Origin: QKMZ01 sp012965515
Lineage (GTDB): Bacteria; Cyanobacteriota; Vampirovibrionia; Obscuribacterales; Obscuribacteraceae
Length of the DNA: 64,000 nucleotides
NCBI GenBank assembly: GCA_937879965.1
Contig: CALFMP010000050.1
Location: 37,060-101,059 of the forward strand
Reading direction: 5' to 3'
Shown here: positions 36,614-46,500 of the stretch, piece after piece
Position numbering within the stretch: the stretch's first letter is position 1
Layout of the letters: each line of letters starts with the position of its first letter
Position numbers and translations under genes: made by a program
Notes under the pieces: generated by a model
Told to the model about the DNA's origin: nothing
Seen by the model: only the letters and a program-made list of their open reading frames with translations
Database searches by the model: none

Positions 36614-37633
36614 TTACTGGTTGAGCACCAGCGCTTCACCGATAACGCCGAGAACCAGAAGCATGACCGCCGCCATCGCGAAGGCCATGAACATCTCCTC
36701 GCGCTTTTGCGAGGTCTCGATTTGCACTGCCGAGCGCTCGAGTTCATCGATGCTGCGGAAGCACTCGTCGAGATCTTTTGCGTTCTCAACGCGGAATGAT
36801 TTGCCGCCGACCGATTCGGCGAGCCTGAGAATATCAACGTCGCGCTGAGCCATTGTCTCGCCGACGCCGATCACATAGAGCTTGATACCCTTGGAATTGA
36901 GCAGGTCCTGCAGGCGCTGCATAGTGCCCGGAGAAAGCCTGTCTTCACCATCGGTCACCATAATCAACACCTTGGTGACCGACTGACCAAGCTCATCGAA
37001 GTGGTCCGCGGCGAAATCGATCGGACCGGGCTTGTACTCGCCGAAGTTCGTGCCGCCACCGAGGCCCTCGTCCGCGAATTCGATCTTCCGATAAATCATC
37101 TTCAGGTCGTGCGTGAGAGGCCAGGAGTAGTAAGGCATGAAGTCGAAGAGAATCACACCGACACGGTCACCGGCGCCTGCAGAGTGGCGGTCGCGGATGA
37201 AGTTGAGAACGGCAGCCTGAGCTGCGTCCAGTCGGCGGTGCTGGTCTTCCTCGATACCGTTGGCGTCCTTTTTCTTGGGACGGGTCGGAAATTCCTTGTC
37301 CAACTCGGAGTTGCCGGTTTGACGAGGGGGAATCGTGCCTTCGAAGTGAGCTCCCATGGAGCCTGACTTATCGACAGCAACGATGATATCTCGCGCCTTG
37401 ATTGTCTGAGTGCTGATCACCTGCACGTTCTGCGGGCGAGCCAGCGCGATGGATAGCGCCGCGAACCCGAGAGAAAGCAGGACGATTGGAATCAGGTGAA
37501 GCAGACCGGACGCACCGATCGTTTTCGCCAGACGCACGTCAGAGTAACCGACATAGCCTTTGCGCCTGAGAAGGAGCCAAGGCAGGGGCACGAGTAGAAG
37601 TAGAGCAAGCCAAAGAGGCTGGGCTAAAACCAT
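36614..37633 (-). CDS. von Willebrand factor A protein, BatA-like
   Basis: A 339-residue protein and first gene of the leftward Bat-like operon. Transmembrane helices lie at 7-22 and 45-66, the VWA MIDAS motif is VAVDKSGSMG (Asp88, Ser90, Ser92) with MVTDGEDRLSPG further on, and a C-terminal helix (MAFAMAAVMLLVLGVIGEALVL) ends the protein. GGAGG precedes the ATG. In known clusters this gene follows MoxR ATPase and DUF58 genes; neither is present upstream here, where a 450-base gap and an unrelated gene lie. Confidence 0.8.
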   Translation of the reverse strand: MVLAQPLWLALLLLVPLPWLLLRRKGYVGYSDVRLAKTIGASGLLHLIPIVLLSLGFAALSIALARPQNVQVISTQTIKARDIIVAVDKSGSMGAHFEGTIPPRQTGNSELDKEFPTRPKKKDANGIEEDQHRRLDAAQAAVLNFIRDRHSAGAGDRVGVILFDFMPYYSWPLTHDLKMIYRKIEFADEGLGGGTNFGEYKPGPIDFAADHFDELGQSVTKVLIMVTDGEDRLSPGTMQRLQDLLNSKGIKLYVIGVGETMAQRDVDILRLAESVGGKSFRVENAKDLDECFRSIDELERSAVQIETSQKREEMFMAFAMAAVMLLVLGVIGEALVLNQ

Positions 37634-38086
37634 AGTAAACCTCCAAAAACTCCAAATCAGGAGTCAGGTCTTACCGACTCAAAGAGTCGATATGGAGCAG
37701 AACAAATTTCCGGAGCAAGGGTTTGTTGTTGTTTTCGAGAAAGTCGAAAGTCAGTTGAAGCAATGAGGTAACTCAGTGAAGCTACTGATTCAAAGAGTCT
37801 TGGGACAAGACAACTACGGTTTAAGAATTCAAAATCTAGGGGTGTCCAAGCTGAGTGACCGGTTAACCCCTTCGAAACCGGCACAGACAGGGCATCGAGA
37901 ACCACATCCTGACATCAGTCCAACGACTACGCTAGCTCCGCTAAAAACTAACGCCTGTCAGGTTTTCAAGAAGATCCTCGAATCGTTAGACTCTTGAGCT
38001 ATTGGCTTCTTTGCCGTGATTTATCCCCCGAAATGGGTAGGTAATTGATCTGGGGGCAGTTCCCCTCGACCTCGCGTGAGCCCTCT
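37634..38086. other. Divergent promoter region
   Basis: 453 bases between the leftward Bat-like operon and the rightward degenerate GGDEF gene. No gene, repeat or strong hairpin is seen; both promoters should be here. Confidence 0.45.
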
Positions 38087-39982
38087 ATGGCACTTCATAA
38101 TTCATTCAAACAAGGGCAGTCCCAACAACCAGACAACCGCCTCACCGCTGTCCCAACCGCGGACGAGCTGAGCAGCGCCCTCTCACAAGCTCGAAAGGGT
38201 GGAAGACGTCCGGTCGTCTTGAGCTGGAAAAGTCAAAAATCCAACAATGTGTTCTGGCTTTCTGTCACCGCCGGTGGTGCCGGCAACGAAGCCGAGTGGC
38301 TCTTACAAAAAGGGGCAGACGGGGTTCAACCGAAAGATGTTTGGAATCACAAAACAGTTGACACCACCCTTATTCAATCGCTCATATCGGCCGAAGAGGA
38401 AATTGCCTTCAAATCTGGTTCTCGAGCCATTATCACGCCTAATAATGCCGCTGCCGATCCGCAAGCAATGCCGTCCGTTCCTTCGAACGGAGGCTCAGAT
38501 CCTTGGAGTAGTGCAGGTGCCAATCCAGCTGCGCCGATTGTCTTAGGTGCCAATTATCAATCTCAGCCTCAACGTCCGGACCAACAGAGCGGACAGAGCT
38601 GGCAATCAAGTGAAGTATCAGGTTGGAACACCCCTCAGCCGGCGCCAGAACAGCTGGGGTGGGGACAGAAGTCAACTCCACCACCGGCAGAAACATCCGG
38701 TGGGCACAACAATCCCTTTGCGGCGCTGAAAGGGACAGTCGAGGAACCAAAGCCGGTCAATCCATTCAACTCGCTGATGAGCAATCAATCGCTGCCGCAG
38801 CTGCCGCCCCAGAAAATGCCGGGCAATCTGCCGGAAAGGAAACTTGAACCGCAAAATCAAGTCGAAAGTTCAAGCCAGAATCCTATTCAATTCTCCGCCC
38901 AAAATCCGGGTACAACCTCGGGTCAGTTCTCGACTCAAAATCAACAAACCAGTTCGAGCCAGAATCCCGCGCAAAATCAAAGAACCAGTTCCGCGCAACT
39001 GCCATCCCAACGTCCCCAAAAATTTGTGGATGAAGCAGAGGAAATTGCAGCAAATCCTTATGACGCTTTGACAAATTCAGGGCAGGGCATCAAGTCTGTT
39101 CCTTCACAAAAACCGCAACCGCCGCAGCAACAGACACCTTCGCCTGCGAAGCAAAACAAACCGGAATCACCTTCCGGCTCATTTCCGGTGCAATCGGCGT
39201 CCGGAAAAGCACCGCCACCCGTGCCGAATTTCGCAGCCATGACCTCATCGGGGACTTACCCAGTCGTCAACCTTCCGCCGGAACAGGCCCTCAATCCAAA
39301 AGCACCCGGCAAAGGGATGGTTGTAAATCAAATCTCCGGACCGCCGGGCTCTCAAAATCAGCGCACGACGCTCAAGAATGCACCAGTGGTGAAACAGCCG
39401 TCACAAGCTATGACCAGCTCTGTGAAACAGTTACCGGCACCTGTCGATCTAGACCGGGCTGCGGTTGACGGTGTTTTTAAAACGTTATCCAATCCCGAAA
39501 CAGGATTACTAAATCACGGTAGCATGCTCTTTTTCCTGGTGCGAGAATTCAGCCGCTATCAAGTGAACAACGATCCATTTTCACTAATCATTATGGAAAT
39601 GCACGTGATGATATCAGGTTCTACGGGAGCGCAACTGCCCCGCCCTCTGCCACCACGTGCAGTGCGTGCAGCGGCTCAAAAAATCCTCGCATTGACCAGA
39701 CAGCTTGATTTGGTTTCACATTACGAGCAGTCCGACTATGCAATTCTTTTGCCGGCAACCAATCGCAAACAAGCAAACGAGTTCGCGCAAGGTGTCGCAA
39801 AAGCGCTTCTCACCCAGCCATTAAGCCCAGACATGCAGCCAAAATCGCTCGTGCTGCGGATGGGCATCGCGAGCTTCCCCGAAGATACCTCACATCCAGG
39901 TATCCTTCTGGCAGCGGCGGCAGAAGCAAAGGTTGCGGCCATAAAGAGCAACCAACCTATCGTTCAGTTCTCTGACACTTAA
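38087..39982 (+). CDS. Degenerate GGDEF-like protein with MALxxSF N-terminus and Gln/Pro-rich linker
   Basis: A 631-residue paralogue of the 1066 protein. ATG 38087 is chosen because it gives MALHNSF, aligned with the paralogue; the frame is open to 38045. Residues 1-115 match the paralogue's N-terminal domain (PTADELSSAL...RRPVVLSWKS...TLIQSLISAEEEI). A very long Gln/Pro/Ser/Asn-rich linker (about 120-455) separates it from the C-terminal domain (457-631), a cyclase-like fold in which GGDEF is EQSDY (547-551). Enzymatic activity is therefore unlikely. Short NQ-rich repeats (SSSQNPAQNQRTSSAQ) suggest a flexible, possibly multivalent scaffold. Function unknown. Confidence 0.65.
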   Translation: MALHNSFKQGQSQQPDNRLTAVPTADELSSALSQARKGGRRPVVLSWKSQKSNNVFWLSVTAGGAGNEAEWLLQKGADGVQPKDVWNHKTVDTTLIQSLISAEEEIAFKSGSRAIITPNNAAADPQAMPSVPSNGGSDPWSSAGANPAAPIVLGANYQSQPQRPDQQSGQSWQSSEVSGWNTPQPAPEQLGWGQKSTPPPAETSGGHNNPFAALKGTVEEPKPVNPFNSLMSNQSLPQLPPQKMPGNLPERKLEPQNQVESSSQNPIQFSAQNPGTTSGQFSTQNQQTSSSQNPAQNQRTSSAQLPSQRPQKFVDEAEEIAANPYDALTNSGQGIKSVPSQKPQPPQQQTPSPAKQNKPESPSGSFPVQSASGKAPPPVPNFAAMTSSGTYPVVNLPPEQALNPKAPGKGMVVNQISGPPGSQNQRTTLKNAPVVKQPSQAMTSSVKQLPAPVDLDRAAVDGVFKTLSNPETGLLNHGSMLFFLVREFSRYQVNNDPFSLIIMEMHVMISGSTGAQLPRPLPPRAVRAAAQKILALTRQLDLVSHYEQSDYAILLPATNRKQANEFAQGVAKALLTQPLSPDMQPKSLVLRMGIASFPEDTSHPGILLAAAAEAKVAAIKSNQPIVQFSDT

Positions 39983-40319
39983 AAGCGTGGGGGCGCGTTG
40001 CACGCGCCCGATTTTGTAACTGGTCATTTAAACGCCTGCTACGTAACGCATTTCTAAGCTACTTATATTTAGTTTTTCTCAAATGTATCGGCAAGTAACC
40101 GTCACAGTGGGGTTTGCCGCAAACCGCCTCCAGAGGGCTTTACGCCATCAATTTGAAGTTCGCAAATGCCACTACCTTCAAGGTCTTTGCTTGACAGTCT
40201 CTATTTCTACTTCAAAATCAGACTGTTGAATATCAATCATCTCAGCTTCACGAATGCTTAGCCAAACTGCCACCCGCGGGATTTTCGGAATCCACGCGAA
40301 ACGCCTACCGCGCGCCCGG
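39983..40319. other. Intergenic region before the biosynthetic cluster
   Basis: 337 bases. It contains the REP-type terminator at 39991-40016 and a TTGACA hexamer at about 40190 that could be a -35 element for the cluster. No gene is seen. Confidence 0.4.
39991..40016 (+). terminator. REP-type hairpin after the 38087 gene
   Basis: GGGCGCG (39991-39997) pairs with CGCGCCC (40003-40009) across a TTGCA loop, followed by GATTTTG. It is the same sequence type as the terminator at 15154 and the repeat at 22403. Confidence 0.65.
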
Positions 40320-41252
40320 ATGAAAGCACTGCTCAAAGAGGGCAGCAATGTCTCCGTGCAACTGATGCCGCGTCCGGAATTAACGGACGCTCGCTCTGTC
40401 GTTGTGCGCGTTGCGATGGCTGGTCTTTGCCGCACCGATCTATACGCCGCTGAGGGCAAGATCAAAGTTTGCGACCCGCTTGTCCTTGGTCATGAATTTT
40501 CAGGTGTGATTGAAGAAGTGGGCAGTGAGGTCAATGCGCTCAAAACAGGCCAGCGAGTCACAGTCAATCCGATCCTGCCTTGTTTGAATTGCCAATACTG
40601 CCAGAGCGGCAATTCGTCAGTTTGCCAGAACACGACTTTCCTGGGTGTCGACCGCTGTGGCTGTTTCGCAGAATTTGTCTCTGTACCCGCCTCGGCGGTA
40701 CTTCCCTTACCGGACGGCATGTCCGACCTGGCGGCCGCCTACACGGAGCCCGTAGCCGCTTCTCTTGCGGTTTTGAAAGCCAATCTTCAACCGGAAGAGA
40801 AAGGTTTGATCTACGGAAGCAACCGCTTCTCGCAATTGCTCAAGCAGATTTTGAACTTCAAATCATTGACGAATATCACTATCTACGACCCATCAAGCGA
40901 CGGACCCATAGACGAAGGTTCGTTCGATTATGTCGTCGAGACAATCATGACTTCCGAATCGCTTTCCGGCATGGTGCGTGCCATTCGCCCGGGCGGCAAA
41001 ATCGTGCTCAAGAGCAGACAATACGAGCCGGTTGCACTCAAAATGACAGAGCTGCTTAAGAAAGAACCCGTCATGCACGTTTGCAATTACGGCTCTTTTG
41101 AAGATGCAATCGAACTTTTAGCTACCGGAAAACTAGACATCGATTCGCTTGTGGACGGCATTTACGATCTGGAAGATTTCCCGAAAGTCTTGCGCGCCGC
41201 CAAACAAAAGGAATCTCTGAAGCCATTCTTCGCGCCTGGCGGTAGTCGCTAA
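40320..41252 (+). CDS. Zinc-dependent medium-chain alcohol dehydrogenase family protein
   Basis: A 310-residue protein. LCRTDLYAAEG carries the catalytic Cys region, LGHEFSGVIEEVG the GHE zinc motif, and CLNCQYCQSGNSSVC the structural zinc Cys. The Rossmann half is shortened and its expected glycine motif reads LIYGSNRFSQ, not GxGxxG, so cofactor binding may be altered. The ATG at 40320 lacks a good binding site; the frame runs back to 40254. It ends 2 bases before asnB and is probably the first gene of a three-gene biosynthetic cluster. Confidence 0.75.
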   Translation: MKALLKEGSNVSVQLMPRPELTDARSVVVRVAMAGLCRTDLYAAEGKIKVCDPLVLGHEFSGVIEEVGSEVNALKTGQRVTVNPILPCLNCQYCQSGNSSVCQNTTFLGVDRCGCFAEFVSVPASAVLPLPDGMSDLAAAYTEPVAASLAVLKANLQPEEKGLIYGSNRFSQLLKQILNFKSLTNITIYDPSSDGPIDEGSFDYVVETIMTSESLSGMVRAIRPGGKIVLKSRQYEPVALKMTELLKKEPVMHVCNYGSFEDAIELLATGKLDIDSLVDGIYDLEDFPKVLRAAKQKESLKPFFAPGGSR

Positions 41253-41254
41253 CC

Positions 41255-43156
41255 ATGTGCGGAGTTATTGCCAAGTATGCGCCAGGTGGAAATGTTTCCA
41301 CGCAAGACTTGTCCGCCGCTGTTACAGCGCTCAATCACCGCGGTCCCGATTCGAACGGACAATGGATCTCTCCCAGTGGAGAAGCAGGGCTCGCGCATGC
41401 GCGGCTTTCCATTATCGGCTTGAACAATGGCGCGCAGCCCATCGCGTCTGCCGATGGGCAGATACAGATTGTTGTGAATGGCGAACTCTATGATTTCGAG
41501 CGTATCAGAGAAGAACTGAAAGCGCGCGGGCACAAGTTTGCCACTGAGTCCGACTCCGAAATCGCCCTGCATCTTTATCGAGAATATGGAGTCGAATGCC
41601 TTCAACATTTGCGCGGCGAATTCGCCATAATCATTTGGGATGAACGCGCCAAACGCCTCTTTGCCGCTCGAGACAGATTCGGAATCAAACCGCTCGTCTA
41701 CGCGCAGTACAACGGACAGCTGTTTCTCGCTTCTGAAGCGAAGGCGCTTTTTGCCATGGGGCTACCAGCCGAATGGGATGAAGAGTCATTCTTTCAGGCG
41801 GCAAACATGCAGTACACCTTGCCGCACAGAACATTTTTCAAACACGTCAATCAGCTCGAACCAGGCAAATATCTGCTAGCTCAAGAACACAACGTGCAAA
41901 CGTTCACCTACTGGGACATGAACTACGGACGTTCCGAATCGGTTTCCAAACTCAGCCACCAAGAGATGATCGAAGGCTGCCGCGAGCAGCTTCAAGAAGC
42001 TGTCCGTTTCAGAATGAGAGCCGACATTCCAGTCTGTGCACACCTGAGCGGCGGGCTTGATTCGAGCGCGGTTGTAGCGCTCGCCATGCGGGTCACGAAC
42101 AATCCTGTCAGATGCTTCTCCGTCAGTTTTGAGGAAGAAACATACGACGAGCGCGAGCTAGCAAGCGAAATGGCAAAGAAGGCCGGCGCCGAGTTTCACC
42201 CTGTCCGCGTCACCCAGGCCGATTTGATTGCGCATCTTTCCGACGCCGTTTATTACAGCGAAGGATTGGCTGTTAACGGGCATTTGACTGCCAAATACAT
42301 TTTGAACAAAGAGATTCGCAAAAACGGCTACAAAGTCGCATTGACCGGCGAAGGCTCCGACGAAGTGCTGGCTGGTTATGCCCACCTGCGCAGCGACCTG
42401 TTCAAAACCGACGGCAGAGACCATCTGCTCGCAGACCTGCACGCAAGCAATAAAGCCTCACAAGGCATCATGCTGATGCATGGACAGACCCTGACTCTAA
42501 AGTCTGTCGAGGAAAAACTCGGATATGTACCGGGTTTTCTCGAAGCCAAAGGTTCGCTGGGTCACAAAATGTGCGGGCTGTTGAACGAAGGTTTCGCGAG
42601 TAGTTTTGCCTCTTACGACGCATACGACCGTTTCGTATCTTGCTTTGACATTGACGGTCAATTGTCAAAACGCAATCACGTCTATCAATCGCTATATCTT
42701 TGGACAAAATCGGCTCTGGCAAATTACATTCTGAAGACGCTCGGCGACGGCATGGAGATGGCAAATTCCGTGGAAGGTCGCTTGCCTTTTCTCGACCACC
42801 ATTTCTTCGAATACATCCGCGACCTGCCGCTTTCGATGAAGATCAACGGGACAACTGAGAAGTACGTCCTCAAAGAAGCGGTGAAACCATTGATCACCGA
42901 AACCATCTACAAGCGGCAGAAACACCCGTTTGTCGCGCCGCCGGTGAGTGCGTTCGCCACTGAATCCGCCAAAGAGCTGTTAAACGATTCGCTGCGCAGC
43001 AAAAACTTCGCTCAGATGCCTTTCTTCGACCAGAAGAAAGTGATCTCGCTTCTCGAAAGCTTGCCGACTTTAAGCGAAGGCGAGCGCTCCGCGCTTGATC
43101 CCGTGTTTATGATGATGGTCTCTGCATCATGCCTGCAATCCCGCTTCAACCTGTAG
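41255..43156 (+). CDS. asnB: Asparagine synthetase (glutamine-hydrolysing)
   Basis: A 633-residue enzyme with Cys2 as N-terminal nucleophile (MCGVIAKY), the glutaminase motifs NHRGPDSNG and VVNGELYDF, ARDRFGIKPLVY, and the synthetase PP-loop LSGGLDSSAVVAL with GEGSDEVLAGYAH. It transfers amide nitrogen from Gln to an Asp-like carboxylate. AsnB-type enzymes also occur in natural-product clusters, where they amidate intermediates. Here it sits directly after a dehydrogenase and before an A-T-reductase synthetase, across a repeat region, which supports a specialised role. Housekeeping Asn synthesis is equally possible. Confidence 0.92.
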   Translation: MCGVIAKYAPGGNVSTQDLSAAVTALNHRGPDSNGQWISPSGEAGLAHARLSIIGLNNGAQPIASADGQIQIVVNGELYDFERIREELKARGHKFATESDSEIALHLYREYGVECLQHLRGEFAIIIWDERAKRLFAARDRFGIKPLVYAQYNGQLFLASEAKALFAMGLPAEWDEESFFQAANMQYTLPHRTFFKHVNQLEPGKYLLAQEHNVQTFTYWDMNYGRSESVSKLSHQEMIEGCREQLQEAVRFRMRADIPVCAHLSGGLDSSAVVALAMRVTNNPVRCFSVSFEEETYDERELASEMAKKAGAEFHPVRVTQADLIAHLSDAVYYSEGLAVNGHLTAKYILNKEIRKNGYKVALTGEGSDEVLAGYAHLRSDLFKTDGRDHLLADLHASNKASQGIMLMHGQTLTLKSVEEKLGYVPGFLEAKGSLGHKMCGLLNEGFASSFASYDAYDRFVSCFDIDGQLSKRNHVYQSLYLWTKSALANYILKTLGDGMEMANSVEGRLPFLDHHFFEYIRDLPLSMKINGTTEKYVLKEAVKPLITETIYKRQKHPFVAPPVSAFATESAKELLNDSLRSKNFAQMPFFDQKKVISLLESLPTLSEGERSALDPVFMMMVSASCLQSRFNL

Positions 43157-43560
43157 GGGCGATGCCATGCGTCGCCCGATATGTAGCTGCGCATTTGGTG
43201 CGCCTGTTTAACCTGGCGGCGCATTGCATGCGCCTGTTTAGCCTGGCGGCGCATTGCATGCGCCTGTTTAACCTGGCGGCGCATTGCATGCGCCTGTTTA
43301 GCGTGGGGGCGCATTGCATGCGCCCAAGTCTCGATATGCCGGCGACCCGCCGGCGCTCCCAGGAAGGTCCAGACTATACCGATCTCCACTGTGAGGGCGC
43401 CATTCTTGCCGCCCGAAGCCGGCTGGAAGCCGGCGCTCCCAGCAGCTCCGCAGTAACAACGAACCCTCTCTGTAGGGGCGGGATACATCCCGCCCGCCGG
43501 GCGACGCCTGGCGTCGCCCCTACAAAGAACGGGCGCATGCAATGCGCCCCCACGCTCATC
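43155..43560 (+). repeat. Intergenic repeat cluster with 30-base tandem array
   Basis: A palindromic GTAGGGGCGATGCCATGCGTCGCCC element (43155-43179) is followed by four and a half copies of a 30-base unit with core GCGCATTGCATGCGCC (43189-43325). Further copies with different arms follow (GCCGGCG...CGCCGGC near 43340; GGGGCGGGATACATCCCGCCC near 43476; GGGCGACGCCTGGCGTCGCCCC near 43499; GGGCGCATGCAATGCGCCCC near 43530). It lies between asnB and the synthetase gene, so it would sit within a cluster mRNA if they are cotranscribed. Confidence 0.85.
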
Positions 43561-43574
43561 GCAAGTACGCCCAG

Positions 43575-46500
43575 ATGACTCAAAACCACCATCGAAGCTT
43601 TCTAGAGGTGTTTGCCGAAGTTGTTGAAAAACATCGGCAGAAAGATGCAATTGTCACCGAAGGCACACACAAAGTCACATACGGTCAGCTTTTCAGCAAG
43701 GCTTGTCGGATTGCGCAACTACTCTCAGATAATCATTACCACGCAGAGTCCGGAGGACGCTACTCCATCAATGCGGTCGGTATCGGAATCACAAAATCAG
43801 CCGATTACATAGCATCCATGTTGGGCTGTTGGCTGGCCGGAGTGCCGTTCGTCCCTGTTGATCCGGCGCTGCCAAAAGAGCGCGCCCTCTACATTATCAA
43901 TCAGCTGAGTATGCACAGTGCATTAGTGAAAAACGCTGCAGGCGCGCTGCCAAATTTAGGTGTTCAACCACTGGTCGTTGATGACGAATGGAGTGACGAC
44001 GGCTGTTTCCTCAATATTCCAAAGGAAGCACTCAAAACTCCAGCCGATAGACTTGCCTACATTATCTACACATCCGGCTCCACAGGACGTCCCAAAGGTG
44101 TGATCGTTTCTCATGCTGGAATTTGGAACTTTCTCTCTGCGCAGATCGAAGCATTCAGATTTGACGAGCATAGCAACTCTCTATTTTTCCTTTCGACGAA
44201 CTTCGACGCCTCCATTTCTGACATTGGGTGTGCTCTTTTAGCAGGATCCACGTTGTTCATAGAACCTCCGGGTTTGCTGGCACCTGGTCCGCACTTTTTG
44301 AACCTTCTGACAGAGCGAAACATCAGCCACATGGATGTGCCTCCATCACTTCTAAAAACAATCCCAGCCGAACAGGCACCAGGTTCACTCAAAACCATCA
44401 TTATTGGAGGCGAGGCCTGTGCCCCCGAAGTTGTACGCACCTGGGCGAAGAAGTGTTTGGTTGTGAACGTATATGGACCGACCGAAGCAACTGTTTGCAC
44501 AAGCCTAGGGGCTTGCGATGCCGAAACTTGGGACCGACCACTCATCGGCCAGCCACTACCAAATGTCGAGTATTTACTACTGGATGAAAACCAATCACCT
44601 GTGCCGCAAGGCACTCCCGGTGAGCTCTATATTGGTGGAGTACAACTTGCTAATGGATACGTAGATGAACCCGCATTGACTCTCAAAAAGTTTGTCACAC
44701 TGAATGGAACCAAGCTCTATAGAACCGGCGATCGCGTCGTCCAGTGCAGCGACGGCGAATATCAATTTATGGGTCGCGTCGATCGTCAATTCAAGCTGCG
44801 CGGCATGCTCGTGGAGCCGGAAGAAATCGAGGTAGGTCTTGCCGGACATCCCGACGTTGAACGCGCCGGGGTGCTAAAACGCCCATTGCGAAGTGGTTTT
44901 CCTGGCGAAAAGCTGGTGGCCTTTGTACAGCCAAGAAAGGGATCGCAAATCGAAGTCAACGACTTAAAACGTCATTTGTCGCGAACCTTGCCACTATGGA
45001 TGGTACCGCAAATTTTTGAAGTCATGGAACAGATTCCGATGACAGTTACAGGAAAAGTGGATCTTTCGTCACTGCGAGACGTTCCGCTAAAAGCTGCGCC
45101 ACAAACCGGAATACAGGACATTCACAACCTCACAGAGACGCAAAAGAAACTAACAGAAGTTTGGAGACGAATCTTCGGCGTAGAGACAGTGAGCATATAC
45201 GACGACTTTTTCGAACTGGGAGGAGATTCACTGAATGTCATTGAGGCCGTGCTCGACGCTCATGTCCGCGGATTGACGCTCAGCACAGACATGCTCGTCG
45301 CGCATCCGACAATTTACGACCTCAGTGAGGCCTTGGACAATTCAAAGCCTGGACGTGCAGATAGCGGTGCAGAAAACGCACTAGACAGCAACTTCCTCCG
45401 TAGTGATGTTTTGCTGGACAAACGACTATTAGGGTTAGTCGAGAAACGCAAGGGTCCTGATTTCCCAGAAAAACCGCTTTTCAAGCGAGTTTTGATGACG
45501 GGAACAACCGGCTTCCTTGGCAGCAGATTGCTCTATGAACTCTTAAAAAACACTGACGCTAGTTTTTATTGCCTAGTACGCGCACCTGGTAATTCCGAAG
45601 GACTTGAGCGAATCAAGCATGCGCTATCAGCTCACGGTTTGACACTTGACGCAGAAGAGACAGAACGCATCTGCATTCTGCCGGGAGATCTATCATTGCC
45701 AAATTTCGGCTGGGACGAAGCCAGCTGGAACAACCGGAAGTTAACCATTGACACTGTTTTTCATTCAGGCGCTACCGTCAACATGGTGAAAGACTACTAC
45801 GACCTGCGTCCTGCCAATGTGCTCGGAACCAGGGAAATTGCTCGCTTCATGCTTGAAGGTATTCGCAAACAGCTTCACTACGCATCAACTCTTTCCGTCT
45901 TCGTTGCAACCAATCACAATACCGGAGTTGCGCGCGAAGATGATTCCCTAGACAGGCCGACTTCGGTATACGGGGGTTATGCGCAATCCAAATTTGCGTG
46001 CGAACTACTGCTTCGACAAATTGCAAAGGAAATCGGCACCGTCTCCTTCTACAGATTCGGCTTATTAACCGGTGATTCGAAAACAGGAAAGTCCGCGAAA
46101 GATGACTTTTTGAACATGTTCGCCCGCGGAATCTCGTCATTGGGCTGCGTTCCAGAATCAGATGCTGAATTGACAGTGGACATCACTCCGGTCGATTACG
46201 CCGCCGCCGCAATGGCACACATAGCAGTTTACGACACGAAATCAGGTGTTTCGAACACATATCACATCGCGAATACCAGCGGTTTTTCTCTGAGCAACCT
46301 ACTAAAAGTTCTGAACAATCTCGGCTTTGCTCTTGATGTTTTGCCAGCCCAAGAGTTTATAGCGAACCTACAAGACAAATCTCACAAGTTTAATTCGGAA
46401 GAATCAGCCGCGTGCCTAGCTCTTTGCCGCGCCCTCGGAAACAACGAGAGCTTCTCACAGTTTCGCACCATGGACCTCTTCCAAGCCACGGGAATTACAT

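Noticed and set aside
43189..43325. CRISPR-like array
   Set aside because: The 30-base units are contiguous with no variable spacers, and no cas gene is present.
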